Part shown: piece by piece, positions 26,180 to 34,314 of the stretch | Layout: each line of letters begins with the position of its first letter | How positions within the stretch are numbered: the stretch's first letter is position 1 | The notes under the pieces: model-generated | Told to the model about the DNA's origin: nothing | The model's database searches: none | The model's input: only the letters and a program-made list of their open reading frames with translations | Position numbers and translations under genes: made by a program | Assembly: GCA_012837885.1 (NCBI GenBank) | Contig: DUQI01000071.1 | Span: forward strand, 1 to 36,333 | Reading direction: 5' to 3' | From: Fastidiosipila sp. | GTDB taxonomy: Bacteria > Bacillota > Clostridia > Saccharofermentanales > DTU023 | Length of the DNA stretch: 36,333 nt

Positions 26180-26941
26180 ATGCGTATGCCTGTTTTGTTC
26201 GTCGGTCACGGCAACCCGATGAACGCCCTGGAAGACAATGAGATAACGAGATCGTGGCGAGAGATCGCGCAAAGACTGCCGCGCCCAAACGCCATATTGG
26301 CGATTTCGGCACACTGGTACGGCCGCAATACTCGCGTGCAGAGCGCCGAAAAACCGCGCCAGATCTATGATTTTTACGGCTTCCCCGAAGCACTGAACAA
26401 TTTAACGTATGAACCGAAGGGCCATCGGGCGCTGACGGAGGCAGTTCAGCGCTTGTTGTCCGTTGACGTCCTGATCGACAATGACTGGGGCATTGATCAC
26501 GGCACGTGGAGTGTGCTCTCGCACATGTACCCCGACGCCGATATTCCCGTCGTGCAGTTTGCGATCAATATGGCGCTTCCGGAAAAAGAACTCCTTGCCA
26601 TAGGCAAAGCACTGGCAACGCTGCGAGACGAAGGTATCCTGATTTTCGGCAGCGGAAACATCGTGCATAATTTGAGACAGGTCGACTGGCAAAAAGACGA
26701 CGGTACACCGGAAGCAAAAGCATTTGACGACTGGGTGCTAGATAAGATCAGGCAGAAAGATTTTCTTGCTTTGGCCGACTATCGGACACATCCGCACGCG
26801 CGCTACGCCGTACCGACGAGTGACCACTACATTCCGCTTCTCTACTGTCTCGGCGCCGTGGAAGAAAAAGACAACATAAGCGTATTCAATCGCGCCTTGA
26901 CGATGGGATCGATATCGATGACGAGTTATCTGTTTGATTAA
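26180..26941 (+). CDS. Class III extradiol dioxygenase, LigB/4,5-DOPA dioxygenase-like (YgiD family)
   Basis: A 253-residue protein with conserved histidines of the DODA/YgiD family: H10 (FVGHGNPM), H45 (SAHW), H107 (DHGTWSVL), H163 (NIVHNL) and H216 (TSDHYIPLL). The family opens catechol rings using O2 with Zn2+ or Fe2+. In an apparent anaerobe the physiological reaction is unclear and may be oxygen scavenging or something else. GGAGG lies five bases before the ATG. It shares its fold superfamily with the MEMO-type protein at 19263, so the window holds two members. It stands alone between two terminators. Confidence 0.88.
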   Translation: MRMPVLFVGHGNPMNALEDNEITRSWREIAQRLPRPNAILAISAHWYGRNTRVQSAEKPRQIYDFYGFPEALNNLTYEPKGHRALTEAVQRLLSVDVLIDNDWGIDHGTWSVLSHMYPDADIPVVQFAINMALPEKELLAIGKALATLRDEGILIFGSGNIVHNLRQVDWQKDDGTPEAKAFDDWVLDKIRQKDFLALADYRTHPHARYAVPTSDHYIPLLYCLGAVEEKDNISVFNRALTMGSISMTSYLFD

Positions 26942-26976
26942 AAAGGAAAAGCCCAAGACCATGCGTCTCAGGCTTT
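26942..26976 (-). terminator. Terminator after the unknown secreted protein gene
   Basis: On the minus strand AAGCCTGAGAC pairs with GGTCTTGGGCTT across a GCAT loop and is followed by TTCCTTTTT. Its sequence is nearly the same as the terminator of tRNA-Thr at 28324-28356. Confidence 0.8.
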
Positions 26977-27005
26977 CCACGCAAAAGCGAACCGATCTAC
27001 CAGTC

Positions 27006-28100
27006 TTAGCGGTCGTTACCCAACTCGATGATGCGCATACCTGCGATGTGTTTTTCCGGATCAATGTCACTGTCCGGCATCACACCGATGATTTTGCCAT
27101 CGCCTGTTTTACGAAGCCATGCCGCTTCATCCGCAATCTGCAAGATCGTCTGACTACCGACCTGCCACTGAAAGACAGCCGTGTGATTGCCAATGCTGAG
27201 ATCGATCAAGACAAGATCGTCGACAATGACAGCGCTGCGCACGCTGCCTATTTCAACTTCGTCCAGTACGACCGCCACATTACCCGTATCTAACTTCATC
27301 AAATACAACGCAGGATCAAGCGCTCTATTGGCGAAGAACGCATATTTATCACTGACTGCAACGAGTTCGACCGAGTCGAGCGTTGTATCGATCGTGTGAG
27401 GCACTTCATTGCCATCGGATAGACGATTGAGAAAAACCGATTCAGCGTCCTTCGTCAGATAGAAGATGTCTTTTTCGGAGGCGGGGATAACTTTGTAAGG
27501 TGACGCCAGATAAAACGGTACGTCACTAGATACATTCGTCACTTCTTTCGATTCCATGTTGTACTTATAGAGCACGCTTGCGCCGTCTTCATCGGTTTCA
27601 AACCAATAGACATGTTCGTCAATAACCTGGATACTGGGTGGCGATTGTTGTTTAGACTGAGCAGAATCCCGCACGACGAACGTCTCTTTCGTTTCGATAT
27701 CAAGCCCGTAGATGATCCACAACGCATTGACTTCTACAAAAAAGAGACAATCCTTGGACGCATTCAGTTCACTTATCCCACCGGCTTCACTCGCATCAAA
27801 TTCAGCCGAATAGATAACCTCGTGTTCATCACCATCGATTCGCTGAGCATAGATCTCAGACTTTTTGACATCATTTGACTGCGGCACAAGATAGTCGACG
27901 GCATAATAGACCGTTTCACCGACCAAGGTCATCGGATATGCGTAGGCATCGAAATCCGACTCGATCTTCGGTAACGGCAAGAGCACTTCTTTCTCCACCA
28001 CCTTCTGCTCTTGTACCTGAACTGGTGCAGAAAATGATGTGAGTGCCCATATGCCCGCAAAAATACTAATAAGAATATGTTGCGCTATTTTCATTAACAT
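27006..28100 (-). CDS. Unknown secreted or membrane-anchored beta-propeller-like protein
   Basis: A 364-residue protein I cannot assign to a named family. The N-terminus (MLMKIAQHILISIFAGIWAL) is a signal peptide or anchor, with a possible cleavage after SFSA near residue 25; no lipobox cysteine is present. The rest shows repeated beta-strand blocks such as DEHVYWFET, KDIFYLTKD and DKYAFFANR, as in DUF5050/WD40-like six- or seven-blade propellers. AAAGGAG lies eight bases before the ATG at 28100. GC content is lower than that of most neighbours, hinting at later acquisition. It has its own terminator. Likely an extracytoplasmic sensor or scaffold, but the function is unknown. Confidence 0.75.
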   Translation of the reverse strand: MLMKIAQHILISIFAGIWALTSFSAPVQVQEQKVVEKEVLLPLPKIESDFDAYAYPMTLVGETVYYAVDYLVPQSNDVKKSEIYAQRIDGDEHEVIYSAEFDASEAGGISELNASKDCLFFVEVNALWIIYGLDIETKETFVVRDSAQSKQQSPPSIQVIDEHVYWFETDEDGASVLYKYNMESKEVTNVSSDVPFYLASPYKVIPASEKDIFYLTKDAESVFLNRLSDGNEVPHTIDTTLDSVELVAVSDKYAFFANRALDPALYLMKLDTGNVAVVLDEVEIGSVRSAVIVDDLVLIDLSIGNHTAVFQWQVGSQTILQIADEAAWLRKTGDGKIIGVMPDSDIDPEKHIAGMRIIELGNDR

Positions 28101-28124
28101 CTGCCTGACTCCTTTCCACTCCTC

Positions 28125-28214
28125 TTACAAATAAAGATGCTCCAAGAGACAAAATGCAACCGCTATTCCGATTGTTATTTTTATAATGCCACTAAAATGG
28201 GCAAAAAAGCGCAT
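28125..28214 (-). CDS. Possible 29-aa hydrophobic small protein
   Basis: A minus-strand ATG at 28214 opens a 29-codon frame ending at TAA 28125. The product begins MRFFAHFSGIIKI and continues as one hydrophobic helix ending LLEHLYL, a single-span membrane peptide in appearance. Its stop lies 24 bp upstream of the unknown secreted protein's ATG. There is no convincing Shine-Dalgarno sequence, and hydrophobic frames arise easily in AT-rich DNA, so it could be chance. Confidence 0.25.
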   Translation of the reverse strand: MRFFAHFSGIIKITIGIAVAFCLLEHLYL

Positions 28215-28323
28215 CTTTCATTGGTCGATTGAAGTAAAACACGTCATTATCCCCGTTTCGGCTTTTTTTAGTCGGTGATATCAGGCGCTAAGAAAGCATC
28301 TCGAAAAAAGAAGATCACTGGAT

Positions 28324-28356
28324 AAAAAAAGCCCAAGACCAATCGTCTTAGGCTTC
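28324..28356 (-). terminator. Terminator after tRNA-Thr
   Basis: On the minus strand AAGCCTAAGAC pairs with GGTCTTGGGCTT around a GATT loop and is followed by T7. It begins eight bases after the CCA end of tRNA-Thr and nearly duplicates the hairpin at 26942-26976. Confidence 0.88.
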
Positions 28357-28363
28357 TTATCGT

Positions 28364-28438
28364 TGGAGCCGAAGGTGGGAATTGAACCCACGACCTATTC
28401 ATTACGAGTGAATTGCTCTACCCCTGAGCCACTTCGGC
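28364..28438 (-). tRNA. tRNA-Thr (anticodon CGU)
   Basis: A 75-nt cloverleaf with encoded CCA. Acceptor GCCGAAG pairs with CTTCGGC and the discriminator base is U. The anticodon arm ATTCA-CTCGTAA-TGAAT gives anticodon CGU, which reads ACG. The T arm contains GGTTCAATTCC. It has its own promoter and terminator. Confidence 0.97.
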
Positions 28439-28450
28439 GCGACAAAGGCT

Positions 28451-28479
28451 ATATTATCAGCGAACAGACGCCCTGTCAA
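28451..28479 (-). promoter_or_regulatory. Promoter of tRNA-Thr
   Basis: Minus-strand TTGACA (28474-28479), 17-bp spacer, TAATAT (28451-28456). It starts only 7 bp after the stop codon of the second chromate-transporter gene. Confidence 0.85.
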
Positions 28480-28485
28480 TTACAC

Positions 28486-29049
28486 TTAAAACGTAATGCC
28501 AAACGCATAGAGCAATGCCGCTGCCGCACCGGTCACGAGCATCATGACAAGGGAGTTCCATTTGTACTTTTGCATGATGAAGACGCCGAGAGCGACAACC
28601 GCGAGCAAGATCGCCGATGTCCAGTTAAACACCTGATTTGCGTCGGTCACGGCGAGCAGCAAGATGGTGACTGCGGCCGATGCGATCAAGGCGACGACAA
28701 CCGGTCGTAGTGCTCCCAACACACCTTTGATGAAGCGCAGTTGACCGTATTTGTTGTAAATATAGGCAAGTATCGAGATCATGATGACGGCCGGTGTGAC
28801 ATTGCCGATGGTCGCGGCCAAGGCCCCCGGTATACCGGCGACCCGGGTTCCGACAAAGGTCGCAGCATTAATACCGATCGGTCCCGGCGTCATCTGCGAT
28901 ATCGCGATCAGGTCGGTAAACTCGGTGAGCGTCATCCAGCCGTTGACATCGACGATTCGACTCTGGATCAGAGGCAAGGAAGCATAACCGCCGCCGACCG
29001 CGAACAGACCGATCTGAAAAAAGTTCCAGAAGAGCTCAAGTAAAATCAC
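28486..29049 (-). CDS. Chromate transporter-family protein, second half-size subunit
   Basis: A 187-residue membrane protein of the short-chain CHR family with about six hydrophobic segments. Hallmarks are FAVGGGYASLPLI (16-28) and AISQMTPGPIGINAATFVG. Half-size CHR proteins occur as adjacent pairs and are thought to work as heterodimers of opposite topology, exporting chromate; in anaerobes the natural substrate may be another oxyanion such as sulfate. The start is GTG at 29049, overlapping the previous stop (GTGA) with GGGAGA six bases upstream. Confidence 0.88.
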   Translation of the reverse strand: MILLELFWNFFQIGLFAVGGGYASLPLIQSRIVDVNGWMTLTEFTDLIAISQMTPGPIGINAATFVGTRVAGIPGALAATIGNVTPAVIMISILAYIYNKYGQLRFIKGVLGALRPVVVALIASAAVTILLLAVTDANQVFNWTSAILLAVVALGVFIMQKYKWNSLVMMLVTGAAAALLYAFGITF

Positions 29050-29621
29050 AAGTCATCTCCCGGTGCATGCCGGATCTCCCACCAGGTGGCGAGAATACCG
29101 ATGCCGAGGGCGGCGAGCAACACGTAAACCGGGTTTACGTCGAAGAAGAAGTTCGCGGTGAACGCGAGTGCCATCAAAACGAGCGGGAGCGCTTTCTTTT
29201 TCTTAAGCAGCATCACCTGCATCTGCCAGACGGCACTTAAAATGACGATACTGACACCGATCATCAGACCGCGGAAGATCGCTTTGACGAGCGTCGATGC
29301 GATGATCGTTTTGTAGACGAGAGAGATGATGGTGAGCAAGATAAGCGGCGGCAGGATGGTCGCCAATAAGGCGACCAGGGCCCCTGAGATGCCGAAAGTC
29401 CGCCAGCCGATCATCAAGGAGGCATTGACCGCCATGATGCCGGGCGTCGCCTGTGAGATGGCGACGATATCGAGCATCTCCTCATCATTGATCCAACCGA
29501 GCCGTTTATTGAATTTCTCGGACAAGAGAGGCACGATGACATAACCGCCGCCGAAGGTCAGCGCACTGACCGTGAACGTACCGAAAAAGAGTTTAGGCAG
29601 ATCCGACAGTGGTCGCTTCAT
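29046..29621 (-). CDS. Chromate transporter-family protein, first half-size subunit
   Basis: A 191-residue partner of the next gene, also CHR family: [14 protein letters not shown] (20-33) and [15 protein letters not shown] (54-68), followed by four to five hydrophobic helices and a polar C-terminus. It overlaps the nfo stop by 4 bp (ATGA) and the following chr gene by 4 bp (GTGA), which places the pair in the secA-nfo operon. The pair is clearly divergent in sequence, as expected for subunits inserted in opposite orientation. Confidence 0.88.
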   Translation of the reverse strand: MKRPLSDLPKLFFGTFTVSALTFGGGYVIVPLLSEKFNKRLGWINDEEMLDIVAISQATPGIMAVNASLMIGWRTFGISGALVALLATILPPLILLTIISLVYKTIIASTLVKAIFRGLMIGVSIVILSAVWQMQVMLLKKKKALPLVLMALAFTANFFFDVNPVYVLLAALGIGILATWWEIRHAPGDDL

Positions 29622-30457
29622 CGATCGAGATGAGATCGAAGCAGCTTGATCTCCTCCTGATAACCCGGCACATCGTTCGGTGTCTCAAGGTAGAAGGGCA
29701 GATCCTTTAAAGCCGGATGGCGCATGATCGTCAAAATGGCTTCGAGTCCTATCGTCCCCTCGCCGATCTTGGCGTGGCGATCTTTTCTCGCCCCTACTTC
29801 GTTTTTGCTGTCGTTGACGTGTACGGCACGAATCCTCTCGATCCCGATCACCTTGTCAAACGTCTCCAGAACGCCGTCGATATCGTTCTTGACGTCGTAG
29901 CCGGCATCATTTAAGTGACACGTGTCGATGCAGACGCCGAGTCGCTCTTTCTTCTCTGTCAGATCGATGATCCTTTTTAGTTCTTCGAAGGTCGAACCGA
30001 CCTCACTTCCCTTGCCGGCCATCGTCTCGAGCAAGATCAGCGTGTCTCCTTCGTCATCCAAAAGATCGTTCAATTGCTTGGCGATCAGCTCGATACCTAC
30101 ATCGATCCCCTGTCCGACATGGCTGCCGGGATGGAAGTTGTACATCGCGCCCGGCAGATAGCGTAAGCGCTCCAAATCGTCAGCCATCGTCGCGGCCGCA
30201 AATTCTCGCACGCGTTCATCTTTCGAACATGGATTCAACGTATAAGGTGCATGCGCGAGAAGTCGACCGAACTTTTCTTTTTCCAATAGGTCGAGCAGAC
30301 GCTGAACGTCTGCCGGATCGATCGCTTTGGCTTTACTCCCTCTCGGATTTCTCGTAAAAAACTGAAATGTATTGGCATCGATCGACAGCGCCTCTTCGCC
30401 CATCGCGAAAAAACCGGCGGATACCGAAAGATGACAACCTAAAATTGTACGACTCAT
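29618..30457 (-). CDS. nfo: Endonuclease IV (AP endonuclease)
   Basis: A 279-residue zinc-dependent AP endonuclease that cuts DNA 5' to abasic sites in base-excision repair. Family motifs are present: [10 protein letters not shown] at the start, [43 protein letters not shown] and LETPND, which together supply the three-zinc site histidines, aspartates and glutamates. An open frame extends to 30490, but the ATG at 30457 overlaps the secA stop (ATGA), has AGGAG four to five bases upstream, and gives the usual N-terminus. Confidence 0.95.
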   Translation of the reverse strand: MSRTILGCHLSVSAGFFAMGEEALSIDANTFQFFTRNPRGSKAKAIDPADVQRLLDLLEKEKFGRLLAHAPYTLNPCSKDERVREFAAATMADDLERLRYLPGAMYNFHPGSHVGQGIDVGIELIAKQLNDLLDDEGDTLILLETMAGKGSEVGSTFEELKRIIDLTEKKERLGVCIDTCHLNDAGYDVKNDIDGVLETFDKVIGIERIRAVHVNDSKNEVGARKDRHAKIGEGTIGLEAILTIMRHPALKDLPFYLETPNDVPGYQEEIKLLRSHLDR

Positions 30458-33258
30458 GTTGCTCCTGCTTCGTCCTGGCGTAAATGACACGCCTTGTATT
30501 TCTTGCCGCTACCGCACCAGCACGGGTCGTTTCGCCCCGGCGTCGGACCGCGCCTCACCGGTTGGGTTTTTTCCTCTTGCTTTTCGCTCGGCAACGGCGC
30601 CTGTCCCGAGAACCCTTCGCTTCCCCTGCTCTCGGTCATTTTGGTCGGCGCGCGCTTGCGGCGCGGCGCTCCACCCGTGAGACGTGCCCGCATGATCAGG
30701 CGCACGGCGTCTTCCTTAATCAGAGACGTCATGCCTTCAAACATGGCAAGTCCCTCGCGCTTATACTCGATCACCGGATCTTTCTGTGCGTAGCCACGCA
30801 TACCGATCGAATCACGCAGATCGTCCATGGCGTCGATATGCTCCATCCAGTGCTGATCGACCGCCTGCAACAGAATAAAGCGTTCGGCAGCCCGCAGCAT
30901 CTCATCCGAACCGAGTTCTTCGGCGCGCGCTTCGAGTTTTGCGAGCGCCTCTTCGGTCAGGATTTGGTTCAGCTTTTCGCCTTCCAGATCGGCCGGCGGA
31001 TTCTTCAGAATATTTAACCCTTCGAGCGGACCGAAAATATCTTTGACTCGGGCGTCAAGGCCGATCACATCCCATTTGTTGACGTCCGGCTCACCGGCGA
31101 TAAAGTCAAGCAGCGTATGCTCCATCGTCTCGCTAATGATCTGACGGTAGTAATCGTGGAGATCTCTGCCTTCGAGCACTTCTTTTCGTTGCTCGTAGAT
31201 CAGGTTTCTCTGCTGATTCATCACGTCGTCGTATTCGAGGACGTGTTTTCTGATCGAGAAGTTTCTCGCTTCCACCCGCTTCTGTGCCGTCTCGATCGCC
31301 CGCGACAGCATCGGGTGCTCGACTTCCATATCTTCCTTCACGCCGATGGCCGAAAACATCCGGTCGATTCGCTCACCGCCGAAAATGCGCATCAGGTCAT
31401 CTTCCAATGCCAGATAGAACTTGCTACTACCGGGGTCGCCCTGTCGACCGGCACGTCCGCGCAACTGATTATCGATTCGCCTCGACTCATGGCGTTCCGT
31501 TCCGAGGATATAGAGGCCGCCTGCCTCCAGCACCTGATCTCTTTCGGTCTGAATCTCTTTTTCAAACCGATCCTTTAGGTCGGAAAACGTACGACGCGCT
31601 TCGAGCACTGCTTCATCGTCCGTCTCATGTAACGTCGTCGACTGCTCGATCAAGGCTTCGTCGTAGCCGTTTTTCCGCATTTCCTGTTTGGCCAGATACT
31701 CCGGGTTGCCGCCGAGAATGATGTCGGTACCACGGCCGGCCATGTTGGTCGCGATCGTGACCGCGCCAAGTCGCCCGGCCTGGGCGACGATCTCCGCTTC
31801 ACGTTCGTGATGCTTGGCGTTCAGCACATTGTGCTTGATACCGGCTCGCGTAAAGAGCTGCGATAAAATCTCCGAGTTGTCGACCGACACGGTACCGACC
31901 AGCACCGGCTGCCCCGTCTGGTGCGCTCTCGCCACTTCGTTGACGATGGCGCCGTACTTGCCGCGCTCCGTCTTATAGACGGCATCCGGCATATCGTCGC
32001 GGATCATCGGCATATTGGTCGGGATCGTAATCACGTCTAACTGATAGATTTCGCGGAATTCGTCTTCTTCCGTCAACGCCGTACCGGTCATACCGGACAG
32101 CTTCTTATACATGCGGAAGAAGTTCTGGAAGGTGATCGTCGCCAGCGTGCGGTTTTCCTTTTCGATCTTCACGCCTTCTTTTGCTTCGATCGCCTGATGC
32201 AGACCGTTGCTGTATCTTCTCCCCTGCATCAAACGGCCGGTGAAGTCATCGACGATGATGACCTCGCCGTCTTTGACGACGTAATCCTGATCGCGAAACA
32301 TCGTGCCGTAGGCCTTGATCGCGTTATTGATATGGTGGTTGATCTCGTGATTCTCTTCGTCCGACAGGTTTTCAATGTTGAAATAACGCTCGACCTTCTG
32401 CACACCCTGCGGTGTCAAGGTCGCCGTCTTTGCTTTTTCATCGACGACGTAATCGGCGTCGCCGTGGATCTCCTGCATCTCCTCGTCCGTTCGGACCGGT
32501 CCTGTCTCGACGATCCGCTTCATCTTAAGCGTTCTGGCGATCTGATCGGCACGACCGTACATCTCGGACGATTCCGTACCCGGCCCCGATATGATGAGCG
32601 GTGTCCTCGCTTCATCGATCAGAATCGAGTCGACCTCGTCGACGATGGCAAACGACAGTTCACGCTGCATACGGTCGTTGATGTCGTGCACCATGTTGTC
32701 CCTGAGATAGTCAAAGCCGAGCTCGTTATTCGTGCCGTAGAGCAAGTCGCTCTGATAGGCGGCTCTTTTTTCGGCAGACGACATGCCGTGCACGACAAGG
32801 CCGACCGAAAGCCCCAGATAACGGTAGATCTTCCCCATCCATTCGCTGTCGCGCTTGGCCAGATAATCGTTGACTGTGACGACATGCACGCCGTTCCCCG
32901 TCAAGGCATTGAGATAGACGGGTAGTGTGGCAACCAAGGTCTTACCCTCACCGGTTTTCATCTCGGCGATACGGCCCTGATGCAGGATGATGCCGCCTTG
33001 CACCTGGACCGGGAAGTGTTTCATACGCAAAACGCGCCAACCGGCTTCCCTGACCGTAGCAAACGCTTCAGGCAACAGCTCATCGAGCGCCTCCCCGGCT
33101 TTCAGGCGTGCCCGGAATTCGGCCGTCTTGCCCTGCAGCTCGGCTTCAGAGAGCGCACTGTACTGATCTTCCAGCTGGAGCACCTGATCGACCAGGGGCT
33201 GAATCTTTTTTAACTCCCGATCGGAATGCGAGCCGAATAATTTATTAAATAATCCCAT
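30454..33258 (-). CDS. secA: Preprotein translocase ATPase SecA
   Basis: A 934-residue motor that drives proteins through SecYEG at the membrane. Walker A is KTGEGKT at 101-107; [17 protein letters not shown] is the DEAD-like motif followed by the preprotein crosslinking domain; the second helicase lobe has NMAGRGTDI and [13 protein letters not shown]. The scaffold and wing domains follow, and the C-terminus carries the zinc finger [13 protein letters not shown] near residue 915. It is complete for the main SecA rather than SecA2. AAGGA lies before the ATG. It heads the operon secA-nfo-chr-chr. Confidence 0.97.
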   Translation of the reverse strand: MGLFNKLFGSHSDRELKKIQPLVDQVLQLEDQYSALSEAELQGKTAEFRARLKAGEALDELLPEAFATVREAGWRVLRMKHFPVQVQGGIILHQGRIAEMKTGEGKTLVATLPVYLNALTGNGVHVVTVNDYLAKRDSEWMGKIYRYLGLSVGLVVHGMSSAEKRAAYQSDLLYGTNNELGFDYLRDNMVHDINDRMQRELSFAIVDEVDSILIDEARTPLIISGPGTESSEMYGRADQIARTLKMKRIVETGPVRTDEEMQEIHGDADYVVDEKAKTATLTPQGVQKVERYFNIENLSDEENHEINHHINNAIKAYGTMFRDQDYVVKDGEVIIVDDFTGRLMQGRRYSNGLHQAIEAKEGVKIEKENRTLATITFQNFFRMYKKLSGMTGTALTEEDEFREIYQLDVITIPTNMPMIRDDMPDAVYKTERGKYGAIVNEVARAHQTGQPVLVGTVSVDNSEILSQLFTRAGIKHNVLNAKHHEREAEIVAQAGRLGAVTIATNMAGRGTDIILGGNPEYLAKQEMRKNGYDEALIEQSTTLHETDDEAVLEARRTFSDLKDRFEKEIQTERDQVLEAGGLYILGTERHESRRIDNQLRGRAGRQGDPGSSKFYLALEDDLMRIFGGERIDRMFSAIGVKEDMEVEHPMLSRAIETAQKRVEARNFSIRKHVLEYDDVMNQQRNLIYEQRKEVLEGRDLHDYYRQIISETMEHTLLDFIAGEPDVNKWDVIGLDARVKDIFGPLEGLNILKNPPADLEGEKLNQILTEEALAKLEARAEELGSDEMLRAAERFILLQAVDQHWMEHIDAMDDLRDSIGMRGYAQKDPVIEYKREGLAMFEGMTSLIKEDAVRLIMRARLTGGAPRRKRAPTKMTESRGSEGFSGQAPLPSEKQEEKTQPVRRGPTPGRNDPCWCGSGKKYKACHLRQDEAGAT

Positions 33259-33287
33259 TGGGTCTTCCTTTCTAACGTCACCGGCTC

Positions 33288-33317
33288 ATCATACCGCGAC
33301 CTGTTCAGGTCATTCAA
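33288..33317 (-). promoter_or_regulatory. secA promoter with a palindrome in its spacer
   Basis: Minus-strand TTGAAT (33312-33317), 18-bp spacer, TATGAT (33288-33293). The spacer carries GACCTG-AA-CAGGTC, a near-perfect palindrome at 33298-33311 that would sit under RNA polymerase. The leader would be about 23 nt. The palindrome may be an operator; it does not fit the Gram-positive LexA box. Confidence 0.5.
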
Positions 33318-33318
33318 G

Positions 33319-34314
33319 TCAATCGCGATCGACGTACCGCCCGCTTTTGCCGTGTCTTATGACCTCGAGCGTGACACCTTGCATGCGTAAGTTTCGCGCC
33401 AGATTCGAAAAATACGCGTCGCTCGCATAATCCGGCGCATTCTCCGGAATGATCAGGCGAAGCCTCCTGGCCTTAATCGTACCCGGCAATATGGTGCGCT
33501 CGCCCCAGGTGATCCCGTCGAATCTGGCGAGCGTCATCGCATGCTGATCGATCTGATGGGTCGCCATGATCTCCGTACTGTAAGACGGGGCCGTCAGATC
33601 GATACTCTTGATCGAGACGGCCTCGTCGCCGTTTAGCGCAGCGATCACCGGGAAGTTAAACGGCAGGTTCGCGCCGTAGAGTTCGCGAAATCTGGCACCG
33701 CGGTCGAAGTTGGAAAGCGACCAGATCGAGTCATACGTTTCATCTTCATCATGTTCTTCGTCCGAACGCGCCGCCCGACCTTCGGTCCAAAGCGGCACGA
33801 TCGATTTGACTTCGGTCTGCTTCGTGAAAAAGGCGCTTTTCACCTCATAGCGAAGACTTAAGCGCAGGACACCGGCATCATCGAGCCAGAACATACCGAG
33901 GCGCTTTTCAAATGTCGGAAAGCGAAAATGGCCTACCGCTTGCGCCTCATCGAGCCAATAGTCGAGTCGGCTGTGAACGAAGCGTCCGAACGCGATAGAC
34001 GAGGCGACATCGGCCGCCATGTTCAGGATCTGGTCGGCGACCGCCTCTGCCGGCAGCCAGTCGCGGAGGGCCGAAAAAATATCCGCCGCTCCGACACCTT
34101 TCAAGAGCTGATCGCCGAGGGGGATCAAGATGGCGATCTCTTCCGCCGTCTGATCGAGTGCGTAGCCGACCAAGGTCTCGTAGCGCACACTCCTGATCTG
34201 AGCGAGCATAAAGGAGACTAGGAGCAAGATGACGGGAAAGATAAGGGCTGCCTCGAGCATGATCCCGCCTTCGTCTTTTCTCCTACTCTTCATCGCGCGT
34301 ACGGAAGCGTCCAT
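33319..34314 (-). CDS. TadE-like surface-assembly protein
   Basis: A 331-residue protein with a short basic N-terminus and a single helix at about 18-38 (EGGIMLEAALIFPVILLLV), the TadE/TadF-type membrane segment in which a glutamate precedes the hydrophobic run. The remaining 290 residues are predicted extracytoplasmic and unfamiliar, with an acidic stretch (SDEEHDEDE) near 185-193. TadE-type pseudopilins take part in Tad (tight adherence) pilus assembly. The ATG at 34314 has AGGTG seven bases upstream and overlaps the previous gene by 32 bp; the ATG at 34293 is a weaker alternative. Confidence 0.7.
   Translation of the reverse strand: MDASVRAMKSRRKDEGGIMLEAALIFPVILLLVSFMLAQIRSVRYETLVGYALDQTAEEIAILIPLGDQLLKGVGAADIFSALRDWLPAEAVADQILNMAADVASSIAFGRFVHSRLDYWLDEAQAVGHFRFPTFEKRLGMFWLDDAGVLRLSLRYEVKSAFFTKQTEVKSIVPLWTEGRAARSDEEHDEDETYDSIWSLSNFDRGARFRELYGANLPFNFPVIAALNGDEAVSIKSIDLTAPSYSTEIMATHQIDQHAMTLARFDGITWGERTILPGTIKARRLRLIIPENAPDYASDAYFSNLARNLRMQGVTLEVIRHGKSGRYVDRD

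Noticed and set aside
28240-28271. Short hairpin with T7 on the plus strand (CCG-TTT-CGG)
   Set aside because: The stem is only 3-4 bp and no rightward gene ends nearby, so it is not a credible terminator.
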